A stretch of 54,997 nucleotides of DNA, from positions 1-54,997 of the forward strand of contig JAGGYA010000019.1 of assembly GCA_021162785.1 (NCBI GenBank). Direction: 5' to 3'. The notes beneath the pieces are model-generated. The model was given only the letters and a program-made list of their open reading frames with translations. It was not told the DNA's origin and did not search any database. Origin of the DNA: Candidatus Calescibacteriota bacterium (lineage in GTDB: Bacteria; CAIJMQ01; JAADFP01). Made by a program: the position numbers and the translations under genes. The stretch's first letter is position 1, and the number at the start of each line of letters is the position of its first letter. Shown in pieces: positions 33,085-41,891 of this stretch.

Positions 33085-34214
33085 CGCCTGATTACCTCTT
33101 CAATCCTCTGGGTAGGAAGTGTATAGGACATTCTCACATATCCTTCCCCCTCTTCCCCAAAACCTGTTCCTGGCGTAACCACCACTCCACTTTCTTTAAG
33201 GAGGAAAAGAGTAAATTCTTCCGAGGTAAACCTTTTAGGAACCTTTACCCAGAGATAAAAGGTGGCTTTTGGAGGATTTACCGAAAGGCCAAGTTTTTTA
33301 ATCCCTTCTATCAGGAGGTCCCTTCTTTTCCTGTACTCTTCAATCACCTCTTTCTCCGGTTTACCCTTTTCAAGAGCCTTAATTCCTGCCCATTGAATTG
33401 CCTGAAAAACTCCAGAATCCAGATGGGTTTTAACCTTACCCAGAGCTTTAATCACCTGAGCATTCCCCACAACAAATCCTATTCTCCAGCCAGTCATGTT
33501 AAAAGTTTTGGAAAGAGAATGGAATTCTACTCCCACTTCTTTTGCTCCTGGTATTTGAAGGAAAGAAGGGGCCTGGTATCCATCATAAGTTATCTCAGAA
33601 TAAGCTGCATCATGGCAGACAATGATTTCATTTTTTCTTGCAAAATCCACCACTTCTTCAAAGAATTCAAGACTGGCTACTCCTGAAGTGGGATTATTGG
33701 GATAATTGATAAACATGAGTTTTGCCTTCCTTCTAACATCCTCCGGTATTTTAGAAAGATCCGGTAAAAATCCATTTTCCTCTTTTAAAGGCATAGTAAA
33801 GTAATCCCCTCCAGCAAGTATTGTCCCTCCACGGTAAACAGGATAGCCTGGATCAGGTATAAGCACAAGATCCCCTGGATCTACGAAAGCCAAAGGAATA
33901 TGTCCAATACCCTCTTTGGAACCAATAAGGGTTAGGACTTCATTTTCTGGATCGAGTTGCACTCCAAATCTTTTCTCATACCATCCTGCCACTGCTTTAC
34001 GAAATTCCAGCATCCCCACATAGGATGGATACTTATGGTTACTCTCCTCTTCTATCCTCCTTTTCATCTCCTCAACAATGTAGGATGGTGTGGGGAGATC
34101 CGGATCTCCTACACCAAGGCTTATAATTTCTCTTCCTTTCTTCCTCTCTTCTTCAATCAAGGCATCCAGCCGGGCAAAAAGGTAAGGTGGAAGCCTTTTA
34201 ATCCTTTCCGCCAT
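33057..34214 (-). CDS. dapL: LL-diaminopimelate aminotransferase-type enzyme (DapL)
   Basis: 385 residues from ATG 34214 (start [17 protein letters not shown], the usual DapL opening); ATG 34226 is also possible. Class I/II PLP aminotransferase: [13 protein letters not shown] near 30, YPSYVG near 65, [11 protein letters not shown] near 165, PLP lysine in [16 protein letters not shown] near 230. DapL makes LL-diaminopimelate for lysine and peptidoglycan directly from tetrahydrodipicolinate. It could also be a broader aspartate-type aminotransferase. Overlaps glyQ. Confidence 0.85.
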   Translation of the reverse strand: MAERIKRLPPYLFARLDALIEEERKKGREIISLGVGDPDLPTPSYIVEEMKRRIEEESNHKYPSYVGMLEFRKAVAGWYEKRFGVQLDPENEVLTLIGSKEGIGHIPLAFVDPGDLVLIPDPGYPVYRGGTILAGGDYFTMPLKEENGFLPDLSKIPEDVRRKAKLMFINYPNNPTSGVASLEFFEEVVDFARKNEIIVCHDAAYSEITYDGYQAPSFLQIPGAKEVGVEFHSLSKTFNMTGWRIGFVVGNAQVIKALGKVKTHLDSGVFQAIQWAGIKALEKGKPEKEVIEEYRKRRDLLIEGIKKLGLSVNPPKATFYLWVKVPKRFTSEEFTLFLLKESGVVVTPGTGFGEEGEGYVRMSYTLPTQRIEEVIRRWEKIGLTL

Positions 34215-35064
34215 TTTTCTTTCCATTTTCATCCCCCAGATAAACTTCTGCACACTTCTCTGCCAGTTTCCTTATCCTGTTTATGTAGTTAACTCTTTCG
34301 GTGGGAGATATGGTTCTCCGTGCATCCAGCAGGTTAAAGGTATGAGACATTTTTAAAACAAACTGATAAGCAGGTAAAGCAAGCCCTTTCTCAACCAGTC
34401 TCCACCCTTCTTTCTCATACTCCCGGAACCACTCCCGGTGAAGCTGAGTATCTGCCTCTTCAAAGGAAAATTTTGAAAACTCAAATTCGTCCCTCTTATG
34501 AAGATCTCCATATTTCAGGCCTGGAGCCCATTCCAGATCAAAAACATTATCTTTCCCCTGAAGGAACATACCTATTCTCTCCAGCCCATAGGTTATCTCT
34601 ACAGGAATACTTCTAAGTTCTCTTCCCGCCATCTGCTGGAAATAGGTGAACTGGGTTATCTCCATACCATCTATCCAAACTTCCCATCCCACACCAAATG
34701 CACCTAAGCTGGGAGATTGCCAGTCATCTTCCACAAATCTTATATCGTGTTTTTCTATCTCAATTCCCAGAGCAGAAAGGCTCCTTAGGTATACTTGCTG
34801 AATATCTGGCGGAGAGGGTTTTATCACCACCTGAAACTGATAATGCTGAAAAAGCCGGTTGGGATTCTCTCCGTATCTTCCATCCGTAGGTCTTCGGGAA
34901 GGTTCTACATATGCTACCTTCCATTCCCCATCCCTCAACACCCCGAAAAAAGTAAGGGGATTAAAAGTCCCTGCTCCAACTTCTTCACTTGTAGGTTGCC
35001 CTATAAGACATCCCTTATCCGCCCAGTATCTCTGAAGAGTAAGGATTATTTCCTGGAAATACAT
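34198..35064 (-). CDS. glyQ: Glycyl-tRNA synthetase alpha subunit
   Basis: 288 residues, normal length. The bacterial alpha2beta2 class II enzyme. Conserved stretches: [81 protein letters not shown] and [14 protein letters not shown]. The beta subunit glyS, normally next door, is not in this window; dapL follows instead, so glyS must lie elsewhere. Confidence 0.96.
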   Translation of the reverse strand: MYFQEIILTLQRYWADKGCLIGQPTSEEVGAGTFNPLTFFGVLRDGEWKVAYVEPSRRPTDGRYGENPNRLFQHYQFQVVIKPSPPDIQQVYLRSLSALGIEIEKHDIRFVEDDWQSPSLGAFGVGWEVWIDGMEITQFTYFQQMAGRELRSIPVEITYGLERIGMFLQGKDNVFDLEWAPGLKYGDLHKRDEFEFSKFSFEEADTQLHREWFREYEKEGWRLVEKGLALPAYQFVLKMSHTFNLLDARRTISPTERVNYINRIRKLAEKCAEVYLGDENGKKNGGKD

Positions 35065-35087
35065 GGCTTTTTATTATACCTGAAGAT

Positions 35088-36674
35088 TTAATCCGTGAAA
35101 TGGTATTTCTGTTCTTCCTTAGGAACCCACCACTTTATAAAGTTATGTCCTATCCCCGCCTTCCCCAGTTCCACTCCCCGGAATCTCTTGTGGAGAGCAA
35201 TTAATGCATCGGGAACATAGAGAAAAGTGTATGGCTGATCACGATAGATCAGGTAATGAATGCGATGATAGTATTTTTTTCGCTCTTCAATATCAAATGT
35301 TCTTCTTGCTTTAACCAAGAGTTCATCCACCTCTGGATTTGAATAAGACACAAAATTGAACTCCCCTTCTCGAGTTCTTGAAGAATGCCAGATATCGTAA
35401 GGATCAGGATCACCAGCTAACCCACCCCATCCTAAGATAACCGCATCAAATTTTCTCTTATCAATAAATTCACTTAAGAAAGTGGCCCATTCCACTATCC
35501 TTATCTCCACCTTTACCCCTATCTTTTTCAAATTTTCCTGAATTATCTCCGCACATTTCTTTCTCTGAACATTCCCCTGGTTAGTTATGATGGTAAAAGA
35601 AAATGGTCTTCCATTCTTATCAATTATCCCATCCCCATCATGATCCCACCATCCTTCCTCTTTCAGAATCTCCTTTGCCTTATCCGGGTCATAGGGAAAA
35701 GGTTTCACCTCAGGATTAAAAGCCCAGGAAGATGGGACAAAAGGCCCGGTGGATACCTGTCCTAAACCAAAAATTACACCTTTAATTATTGCTTCTCTAT
35801 CAATGGCCATAGTCAATGCCTGCCGGACCCTTACACTTTTAAAGAGTGGGTTCTTCAAATTGTATCCTAAGTAGGTATAGGAAAAACTGGGGTATCTGAA
35901 GAGTCTGTAATTTTTACGGAAGAGTGCACTTCTTGTCTGGAATTTGAACTGATAAGGTGTGAGGCCCATTTCATCAATTCCTCCAGCTTTGAGTTCCATG
36001 AACATGGTAGCCTGATCCGGAATGATACGGTAAATATAGCGAGAAATATAGGGCTTCCCCTCAAAGTAATGTGGGTTGGCTTTAAGGACAATTCTTTCTC
36101 CTGTTTTCCAGTAAAGGAAAGTATAAGGGCCTGTACCCACTGGTTTCCGGGAGTAAGGGGTAGTATTGAGGTCTTCACCCTTCAAAAGATGCTCGGGAAT
36201 AATCCACATGGTCCAGGAAGAAAGACCCGGGGAAAAAGGTTCTTTATAGGTCACCTGAAAAGTGTAATCATCTACAACCTTTGCAGACTTAACCATTTCA
36301 AAACTTGAACTGTAAGGTGTCCTTACATTTGGATCTATCAATTTCTTATAAGTGAAAAGACAATCCCTGGCTGTAAATGGTTTGCCATCATGCCACTTTA
36401 CACCTTTTCTTAAGTGAAAGGTGATGGTGAGTCTATCCGGTGAAATTTCCCATGATTCTGCAAGATCTCCTGTAAGATTGAGATCCTTATCGTATTTAAG
36501 AAGCCCGTTATAAACTAAACCACAGATATCATGAGAAGCAGAATCAGAAGCTACTACGGGAATAAGAGTAGAAGCATCTCCTATAGAACCCACTACAATA
36601 GCATCACCATAAACTCCTTCGCTCCAAAGTGGTAATGAGAGAAAGAACAGGAAAAGAAAAGGGAATACTCTCAC
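35088..36674 (-). CDS. Peptide/solute-binding protein of an ABC transporter (SBP_bac_5)
   Basis: 528 residues. A signal peptide without a lipobox cysteine, so the mature protein is free in the periplasm. The family 5 fold is clear: SGDLAESWEISPDRLTITFHLRKGVKWHDGKPFTARDC, VGTGPYTF, LGYNLKNPLFKSVRVRQALTMAIDRE, and the C-terminal SNPEVDELLVKARRTFDIEERKKYY. Binds oligopeptides, nickel or similar; the pocket cannot be read by eye. No DppBCDF-type permease or ATPase is in the window, so it is orphaned. Overlaps secG by 4 bases. Confidence 0.93.
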   Translation of the reverse strand: MRVFPFLFLFFLSLPLWSEGVYGDAIVVGSIGDASTLIPVVASDSASHDICGLVYNGLLKYDKDLNLTGDLAESWEISPDRLTITFHLRKGVKWHDGKPFTARDCLFTYKKLIDPNVRTPYSSSFEMVKSAKVVDDYTFQVTYKEPFSPGLSSWTMWIIPEHLLKGEDLNTTPYSRKPVGTGPYTFLYWKTGERIVLKANPHYFEGKPYISRYIYRIIPDQATMFMELKAGGIDEMGLTPYQFKFQTRSALFRKNYRLFRYPSFSYTYLGYNLKNPLFKSVRVRQALTMAIDREAIIKGVIFGLGQVSTGPFVPSSWAFNPEVKPFPYDPDKAKEILKEEGWWDHDGDGIIDKNGRPFSFTIITNQGNVQRKKCAEIIQENLKKIGVKVEIRIVEWATFLSEFIDKRKFDAVILGWGGLAGDPDPYDIWHSSRTREGEFNFVSYSNPEVDELLVKARRTFDIEERKKYYHRIHYLIYRDQPYTFLYVPDALIALHKRFRGVELGKAGIGHNFIKWWVPKEEQKYHFTD

Positions 36675-36952
36675 TTTTTAAGGGGTGCTTCTTTCTGCAG
36701 AGCTTTCTTAAGTTTAGATTCTAAAAATTTTTCATGAGCAATAAGGGAGAGATATAGAGAGGTTAACATAAAGATTATGGCCAGACCCGAAGTCAAACGA
36801 GCAAAGAATGCACTTGTGGAAGCTCCAAATACACCACTCGGCCCTCCTCCAAAAATATTAGCCAACCCCGCTCCCTTACCCAGTTGTAGTAAAACGGTAA
36901 GAATTAAAAGAACGCATACCAAAACATGAAAAGCTATTAATAGTCCAAACAT
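36671..36952 (-). CDS. secG: Preprotein translocase subunit SecG
   Basis: 93 residues with two transmembrane helices (about 3-23 and 52-72) and, between them, the SecG loop QLGKGAGLANIFGGGPSGVFGAS. Stabilises SecYE during protein export. A further unrecognised membrane ORF ends 5 bases before its ATG. Confidence 0.93.
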   Translation of the reverse strand: MFGLLIAFHVLVCVLLILTVLLQLGKGAGLANIFGGGPSGVFGASTSAFFARLTSGLAIIFMLTSLYLSLIAHEKFLESKLKKALQKEAPLKK

Positions 36953-36957
36953 ATCTT

Positions 36958-37293
36958 CTAAAGATTAACAAAAATTTTCCTTTTTTTCAAAACAATAATC
37001 TCCACCATAAAAAGTATAAAAGCCAAAGAGGTAGAAAATAAGGAAAAAAGGAAAGATTCCCCACCCTCCTCTTTGATTTCTCTCTGGGAAGGAGAAGAAA
37101 TTATGGGAAATTTTAGAGTCAGCATCAGACAGATAAGCCCTATGAAAGAAGAAAAATTGAAGAGATAACCTCCAATAGGGGATGCAAAAAGAAAAGTTAA
37201 AGAACCAGAGATAAAATAAACACTCAGGACAAGGGAAACTTCGAGAAAAAGCCAACCCCAGACTGCCCGAAATGAAAAGCAAAAAGGGAGGTC
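36958..37293 (-). CDS. Unrecognised membrane ORF between smpB and secG, start unclear
   Basis: A frame open from directly after the smpB stop (37294) to TAG 36958-36960 encodes about 105 hydrophobic residues with roughly four membrane segments (WLFLEVSLVLSVYFI, then LTFLFASPIGGYLF, FSSFIGLICLMLTLKFP, and after the charged QREIKEEGGE, FLFSLFSTSLAFILFMVEII). It fills the gap exactly and reads like a protein, but has no ATG, GTG or TTG until an internal ATG that leaves about 55 residues. A shifted frame with a TTG start also exists (37282) but its composition is less protein-like. Possibly uses a rare start, is frameshifted near the start, or is decaying. Confidence 0.4.
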   Translation of the reverse strand, partial: DLPFCFSFRAVWGWLFLEVSLVLSVYFISGSLTFLFASPIGGYLFNFSSFIGLICLMLTLKFPIISSPSQREIKEEGGESFLFSLFSTSLAFILFMVEIIVLKKRKIFVNL

Positions 37294-37743
37294 TTAAATC
37301 CCTCTCTTCAATGCACGAGAAATTTCCCTTTCCAGTTCTCTTTTCTTTATTTTTTCTTTTTTCTCATATTTTCTCCAGGCTCTGGCAAGACCTATCTCTA
37401 CCTTCACCCATCCATTTTTTACATAGATTCTCAAAGGTATGAGAGTCAATCCACCCTGAGAGAGTTTCCCTTCCATTCTCTTTATTTCTTTTTTCTTAAG
37501 GAGTAGTTTCCTTTTTCTTGTGGGAGAGGGGGAGAAAGGAGAAGAAGGTTGATAAGGAGAAATATTGAGATGATAAAGATATACTTCTCCATTTTCTACT
37601 CTTGCAAAGGAATCCGCAAGAGAAACTTTCCCCTGCTTAACGGATTTCACTTCAGAACCTTTAAGCACTATACCTGCTTCCCAGCGATGCAGAATTTCAA
37701 AATCATGTTCTGCCTTCTTATTGACAACTATAACTCTTTCCAT
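37294..37743 (-). CDS. smpB: SsrA-binding protein SmpB
   Basis: 149 residues from ATG 37743, which overlaps the methyltransferase stop (ATGA); the longer reading would run back into that gene. Brings tmRNA to stalled ribosomes. Recognised by VVNKKAEHDFEILHRWEAGIVLKGSEVKSVKQGKVSLADSFA, YLYHLNISPY, RKRKLLLKKKEI, GLTLIPLRIYVKNGWVKVEIGLARA, and the basic C-terminal tail (EREISRALKRGI). tmRNA itself was looked for next to it and not found. Confidence 0.97.
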   Translation of the reverse strand: MERVIVVNKKAEHDFEILHRWEAGIVLKGSEVKSVKQGKVSLADSFARVENGEVYLYHLNISPYQPSSPFSPSPTRKRKLLLKKKEIKRMEGKLSQGGLTLIPLRIYVKNGWVKVEIGLARAWRKYEKKEKIKKRELEREISRALKRGI

Positions 37744-38540
37744 CAGTCCTCCAGAATCCCTTCTCGATATGCGGTAATGTATTCCATACAAAAAGAATCT
37801 TCTCCCCGCAAAGACTTGGAGGCTAATAAGATTTTCTTTATTCTGCTATCCAGAGGGTCAAGGATAGCCCCATCCAACCCTCTTCCCATAGCCATGGCCA
37901 GATAAACTGCATTGAGCAAGGATCGATTGGGAAGTCCAAAAGAAATATTACTCAATCCAACAATGGTCTTTGCCTGTGGTATCTCCTTTTTTATCAAAGA
38001 AATAGTCTCCAGTGCCACCCAACCTGCCTTTTCATCTGTGGATAGAGGTTTTATTATAGGATCAAAGAAAACATCCGCTATCTCCACCCCTTCTTTTTCC
38101 AATCTCTCGGTAACTTCAATAGCCACCTTTAATCTTCCTTCCGCAGTGGGAGGAATTCCTTTATCATCCATTAGAAGAACCACTATAAACGGTCTAAATT
38201 CTTTTATTAGGGGAAGGAGTGGTTTTATCCTCCCTTCCTCACCTGAAATGGAATTGAGGAAAGCCTTTCCCTTATGTTTCCGGAAACCTGCTTCTACCAC
38301 CTTAGGATTGGGAGAATCTATAGAAAGAGGGACCTCTACATTAGCCTGGATTACTTCCACCAGCCATTCCATACACTCCTTCTCCTCTTCCAGAAGAGTT
38401 CCACAATTAACATCCACAAAATCTGCGCCTGCTTCCTTCTGCTTCCTTGCCAGAGTTATAATAAACTCTTCATCTTTGCTTTTTAAAGCGGATTCCACTC
38501 TCCTACGAGAAGAATTTATTTTTTCTCCTATCACCAACAT
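37743..38540 (-). CDS. Methyltetrahydrofolate methyltransferase, AcsE-like
   Basis: 265 residues, pterin-binding TIM barrel. IGEKINSSRRRV at the start, GADFVDVNCGT, PLSIDSPNPKVVEAG, FLNSISGEE, and the conserved IVGLSNISFGLPNRSLLNAVYLAMAMGRGLDGAILDPLD near 200-245. It moves a methyl group from methyl-THF to a corrinoid protein, as in the Wood-Ljungdahl pathway (AcsE) or in methylamine and methoxyl catabolism. No CO dehydrogenase, corrinoid protein or reactivase is in the window, so which pathway is open. Confidence 0.85.
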   Translation of the reverse strand: MLVIGEKINSSRRRVESALKSKDEEFIITLARKQKEAGADFVDVNCGTLLEEEKECMEWLVEVIQANVEVPLSIDSPNPKVVEAGFRKHKGKAFLNSISGEEGRIKPLLPLIKEFRPFIVVLLMDDKGIPPTAEGRLKVAIEVTERLEKEGVEIADVFFDPIIKPLSTDEKAGWVALETISLIKKEIPQAKTIVGLSNISFGLPNRSLLNAVYLAMAMGRGLDGAILDPLDSRIKKILLASKSLRGEDSFCMEYITAYREGILED

Positions 38541-38553
38541 TTTCTACCCTCCT

Positions 38554-39573
38554 TCATTTAAGTAATTCCTTTATTTTTTCCCAGACTTCCTCTACCCCTA
38601 TTTTCTTCATACATAAAGGGGTAGGACACGATTTTATCTTAGGATAACAGGGCGAGCAAGGAAGTTTTTTTCTCACTATTTTTAATTCTCCAACCAAGGG
38701 AGCATAAAGAGAAGGAGGTGTGGGGCCAAAAAGTAATACCATAGGTACTCCCAATATTCCCGCTAAATGTGCCGGGCCAGAATCAATTCCCACAAATAGA
38801 TTACAAAACTTAATAAAAGCACCTAAAAGGAAAGGATGATTCAATCTGCCAGAAAGATCTATACTTCCAGGTATTTGGGAAGAAAGAAAAGAATATAATT
38901 TTCTCTCCTCTAAACTTCCAGCAAAAAATACCTTAATTCCTTCTTTTGACAAAATTCTGCCCAATTTAACAACTTTTTCCTCCTCCCAATTTTTGAACTT
39001 CAACCAGGGAGAGTGGAAATGGAAAAGCACCCAAATTTCTCCCTTCTTTTTAAGAGGAATTATCTGTTGCACCTTTTTTATAAAGTGTTCAGGAATTGAA
39101 AGAGAAGGTAAAGAAGGGTTTATGGAAGGGTCTATCAACTTAATCAATTCCCAATCTCTTTTCCCTATATGGAGATCTTTCGGCACAAATGTGGAGACAT
39201 TGTAGATTTTTCCACCTTTAAAATTACTTGCTCCCACTCGATAAGGAGCCATAGAAAGCAAAGATATAAAAGGAGATTTTCTATCTTCTACTTGTGCACT
39301 GGCAAAGGCCAGATCTATTCTCCCTTTTGGCCACAGTAATTTCAGGAAATTATTAATTTGTTTCCCTTTACTTCCCACTTCCCAAATTATGACTTTGTCA
39401 ATATATGGAAGAGAAGAAAAAAGTAAACTTGCCCCTCCTTTTCCAGCCATTACATTCAAGGTAGCCTCAGGGAAAATTTTTTTTAAACTTTTTAAAATAG
39501 GTAAAGAAAGTAATGCATTACCTAAACCATTAAAATGAAATACAAGTATTCTCCTAATCCTTGTTTTATCCAT
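38554..39573 (-). CDS. Glycosyltransferase family 9 (heptosyltransferase-like)
   Basis: 339 residues, GT-B fold. N-terminal FHFNGLGNALLSLPILKSLKKIFPEA replaces the usual DhIGD loop; the C-terminal donor site shows GIDSGPAHLAGILGVPMVLLFGPTPPSLYAP. Family members add heptose or related sugars to the inner core of LPS, matching the kds and lpt genes. Four cysteines lie in the last 60 residues, including PCSPC and CPTPLC, as in many members. First gene of the operon that ends with map. Confidence 0.88.
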   Translation of the reverse strand: MDKTRIRRILVFHFNGLGNALLSLPILKSLKKIFPEATLNVMAGKGGASLLFSSLPYIDKVIIWEVGSKGKQINNFLKLLWPKGRIDLAFASAQVEDRKSPFISLLSMAPYRVGASNFKGGKIYNVSTFVPKDLHIGKRDWELIKLIDPSINPSLPSLSIPEHFIKKVQQIIPLKKKGEIWVLFHFHSPWLKFKNWEEEKVVKLGRILSKEGIKVFFAGSLEERKLYSFLSSQIPGSIDLSGRLNHPFLLGAFIKFCNLFVGIDSGPAHLAGILGVPMVLLFGPTPPSLYAPLVGELKIVRKKLPCSPCYPKIKSCPTPLCMKKIGVEEVWEKIKELLK

Positions 39574-39608
39574 CAGAGTTATTTTAAATTAAAGTCACTA
39601 AAAAACAA
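39574..39608 (-). promoter_or_regulatory. Promoter giving a leaderless mRNA for the GT9 operon
   Basis: On the minus strand: TTGTTT (39608-39603), 16 bp, TAAAAT (39586-39581), 7 bp, ATG. No ribosome site. The sequence is very AT-rich, which raises the chance of a random match. Confidence 0.45.
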
Positions 39609-39758
39609 ATTTTTTACAAAAATTTCAAATGATAATAATAACTGAGTGATTTTTAGGGTTTTGGGGTTTTATATCTGCTTCTTTTCTACCCTTTTCAATC
39701 CTCACATTTATTACTGGTGTAGAAGTTACAAAAGACATCACTATGCCGTAAGGATACT

Positions 39759-39962
39759 TCAACTATTGATGGGTATAATAAAATCCCACAGGAAAACATT
39801 ATTGCGGTCCAAGAATACGGACCATTTTCAGGAAAGAATAACCAAATTATTCCCATCATTTATTCTCACACCCAATTTAAAAAACATGGTAGGTTTTGCA
39901 ATGATTTCAGAATATATTTTCCTGTTACCAAAAACACCCCAAATATACTCAAACTTATTACT
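39759..39962 (-). pseudogene. Possible decayed coding remnant in the divergent gap
   Basis: The 444-base gap 39574-40017 has no intact gene. On the minus strand a frame open from 39962 to a TGA at 39830-39828 reads like protein (NKFEYIWGVFGNRKIYSE, then FFKLGVRINDGNNLVILS) and after this single stop continues (KWSVFLDRNNVFLWDFIIPINS) to a TGA at 39761-39759. No start codon with ribosome site is seen and I do not recognise the family. A short hairpin (39806-39823) lies inside. The plus-strand reading at 39646-39984 is less protein-like. Confidence 0.25.
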
Positions 39963-40002
39963 TTGGATTTATAAATTTCGATAAGAAAAGGATGTTTTTT
40001 TC

Positions 40003-40017
40003 TGCTATCATATACCT
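40003..40017 (+). promoter_or_regulatory. Extended -10 promoter, leaderless coaD mRNA
   Basis: TG-C-TATCAT (40003-40011) followed by 6 bases and the ATG at 40018. No -35, no Shine-Dalgarno. It would drive the long plus-strand run to the ECF genes. Confidence 0.5.
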
Positions 40018-40497
40018 ATGAAAGTGATTTATCCTGGAACATTTGATCCCATTACTTACGGCCATATAGATCTCATTGAGAGAGCCTGTCGTATTTTTTC
40101 CTATGTATTGGTGGGGGTAGCGGTTAATCCGCAAAAAAAACCTCTCTTCAGCATTGAGGAACGTGTAGAAATGGTTAGGGAAGCAACTCGAGGATTCTCA
40201 AAAGTTGAAGTAGAAGCTTTTGATGGATTATTGGTGGATTTTGCAAGAAAAAAAGGAATAAAGATTATTTTGAGAGGGGTTCGAGCAATCTCTGATTTTG
40301 AATACGAATTTCAAATGGCTCTTTCCAATCGTAAACTTGCCCCAGATATTGAAACTGTATTCATGATGCCTAAGGAAAATTATTCTTTTTTAAGTTCTAA
40401 AATAATTAAGGAAGCTGCTTCCTTAGGAGCGGATTTAAAAGAGTTTGTGCCACCTTTGGTGGAAAAAAAACTTAAGGAGAAACTCTGGAAAAGATGA
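40018..40497 (+). CDS. coaD: Phosphopantetheine adenylyltransferase
   Basis: 159 residues. Penultimate step of coenzyme A synthesis. Nucleotidyltransferase motif YPGTFDPITYGHIDLIERA, the FDGLLVDFARKKG stretch, RGVRAISDFEYEFQMALSNRKL, and the ISSS-like YSFLSSKIIKEAASLGADLKEFVPP are all normal. Overlaps the nfeD-like gene by 4 bases. Confidence 0.97.
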   Translation: MKVIYPGTFDPITYGHIDLIERACRIFSYVLVGVAVNPQKKPLFSIEERVEMVREATRGFSKVEVEAFDGLLVDFARKKGIKIILRGVRAISDFEYEFQMALSNRKLAPDIETVFMMPKENYSFLSSKIIKEAASLGADLKEFVPPLVEKKLKEKLWKR

Positions 40498-41891
40498 GAT
40501 TTCCTCTCTTCCTCACATTCCTTTTTTCACTTTCCTTAATGGCAGGTGAAATCTACTGGATCCCTCTTAAAGGAGAAGTAGAATGGGGGATGGCTTCTTT
40601 GCTTAAAAGGGGGGTGAAATTAGCAGAAGAAAATGAGGCAGAAGGTATAGTAATTGAAATATCTACTTTTGGTGGCAGATTGGATGCTGCTGTGGAAATG
40701 AAAGATGTTCTTCTCCAGACCACCATCCCTACCTTTGCCTTTGTAAATCCCCGAGCTATAAGTGCTGGTTCTCTCCTGGCTCTTTCCACTCATCATATCT
40801 ATGTGCTTTCCGGTGGTTCCATAGGTGCAGCCACTCCTGTGACTGGTGGAATGGGGGAAATGGAGAAGGCTCCTGAGAAAATCATTTCTTATACTCGAGC
40901 ACTTTTTCGAACCACTGCAGAAGCACGCGGGCATTCCTCCGCCTTAGCAGAAGCATTTGTGGACGAAGATATAGAAGTTGTCCTTACTAAGGAAGGTAAG
41001 ATTGTGAAAAGAGAGGAAGTTGATAAGGAGGAGAATATCAAAAAAGTTATCTGCCCCAAAGGGAAACTTCTCACACTTTCTGGAAAAGAAGCACTGGAAT
41101 ATAAACTTTCTGAAGGGCTCCCCACCTCTAAAGAGGAATTTTTAAAACTGGCTCATCTAAAAGGGAAGAAAATTGTGTATATTCGGAAAAACTGGGGTGA
41201 ACAACTCTCCAGTCTCCTCACAAACTCCACAGTAGCTTCCCTCCTTTTTTCTCTCGGTTTGTTGGGTCTCATTTTTGAACTGAGTATGCCTGGCTGGGGA
41301 GTTTCAGGAACACTTGGAGCAATCTTCCTCATTTTATTCTTTACTGGAAAATATTTTGCGGGGCTTGCAGGTTGGGCTGAGATATTTCTTTTCCTTCTTG
41401 GTTGCACCCTTTTAGCTATTGAAATCTTTCTCATACCGGGGTTTGGAATCACAGGAATTTCTGGGATAATCCTTATTCTGCTTTCTCTTTATCTATCGTT
41501 GGTCAAACATCCTATCCCCAAAAGTCCCTTAGAGTGGGTAGCTTTGAGAGAAGCATTATATTCCCTATCCATTGGTTTTATTCTCTTAAGTGCTGGTTTC
41601 CTTCTTTTCCTAAAATTTTTACCCCAGACTCCTATTTTTTCTCATCTTGGTCTCTCCACCCGTTTAGAAGAGAGTCATGCAATTCCTGACTATTCAGCAC
41701 TTCTTGGAAAAACAGGGAAAACTTTAACACCCATACGACCTGTAGGAAAAGCGATAATTGAAGGTAAATTATATGATGTGGTAAGCGAAGGAGAATTCAT
41801 TGAAAAGAATAAAATAGTGAAGGTAAGACATGTGGAAGGCATGAGAATCGTAGTGGAAGAAGAGAAAAATAAGAATGAGACTCCAGAATAA
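40494..41891 (+). CDS. NfeD-type membrane serine protease, long form
   Basis: 465 residues. Signal peptide (1-18), ClpP/SppA-fold protease domain (about 20-225) with the nucleophile Ser90 in AISAGSLLAL and a likely catalytic lysine Lys129 (APEKIISY), four transmembrane helices (about 248-390) and a C-terminal OB domain (about 400-455, LLGKTGKTLTPIRPVGKAIIEGKLYDVVSEGEFI). In Pyrococcus the homolog cleaves the C-terminus of its stomatin partner. The flotillin FloA and a short NfeD are encoded four and three genes further on, as expected; two-component genes are inserted between. Confidence 0.9.
   Translation: MRFPLFLTFLFSLSLMAGEIYWIPLKGEVEWGMASLLKRGVKLAEENEAEGIVIEISTFGGRLDAAVEMKDVLLQTTIPTFAFVNPRAISAGSLLALSTHHIYVLSGGSIGAATPVTGGMGEMEKAPEKIISYTRALFRTTAEARGHSSALAEAFVDEDIEVVLTKEGKIVKREEVDKEENIKKVICPKGKLLTLSGKEALEYKLSEGLPTSKEEFLKLAHLKGKKIVYIRKNWGEQLSSLLTNSTVASLLFSLGLLGLIFELSMPGWGVSGTLGAIFLILFFTGKYFAGLAGWAEIFLFLLGCTLLAIEIFLIPGFGITGISGIILILLSLYLSLVKHPIPKSPLEWVALREALYSLSIGFILLSAGFLLFLKFLPQTPIFSHLGLSTRLEESHAIPDYSALLGKTGKTLTPIRPVGKAIIEGKLYDVVSEGEFIEKNKIVKVRHVEGMRIVVEEEKNKNETPE

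Noticed and set aside
36965-37282. 105-residue TTG-start ORF between smpB and secG
   Set aside because: The neighbouring frame on the same strand gives a much more regular membrane-protein pattern; this frame has scattered Cys, Arg and Trp after the first 12 residues.
36958-38540. tmRNA gene near smpB
   Set aside because: No tRNA-Ala-like half or tag reading frame is visible around smpB; all sequence there is accounted for by other genes.
39646-39984. 112-residue plus-strand ORF in the gap before coaD
   Set aside because: Composition is unlike a protein, there is no ribosome site, and it covers promoter sequence.
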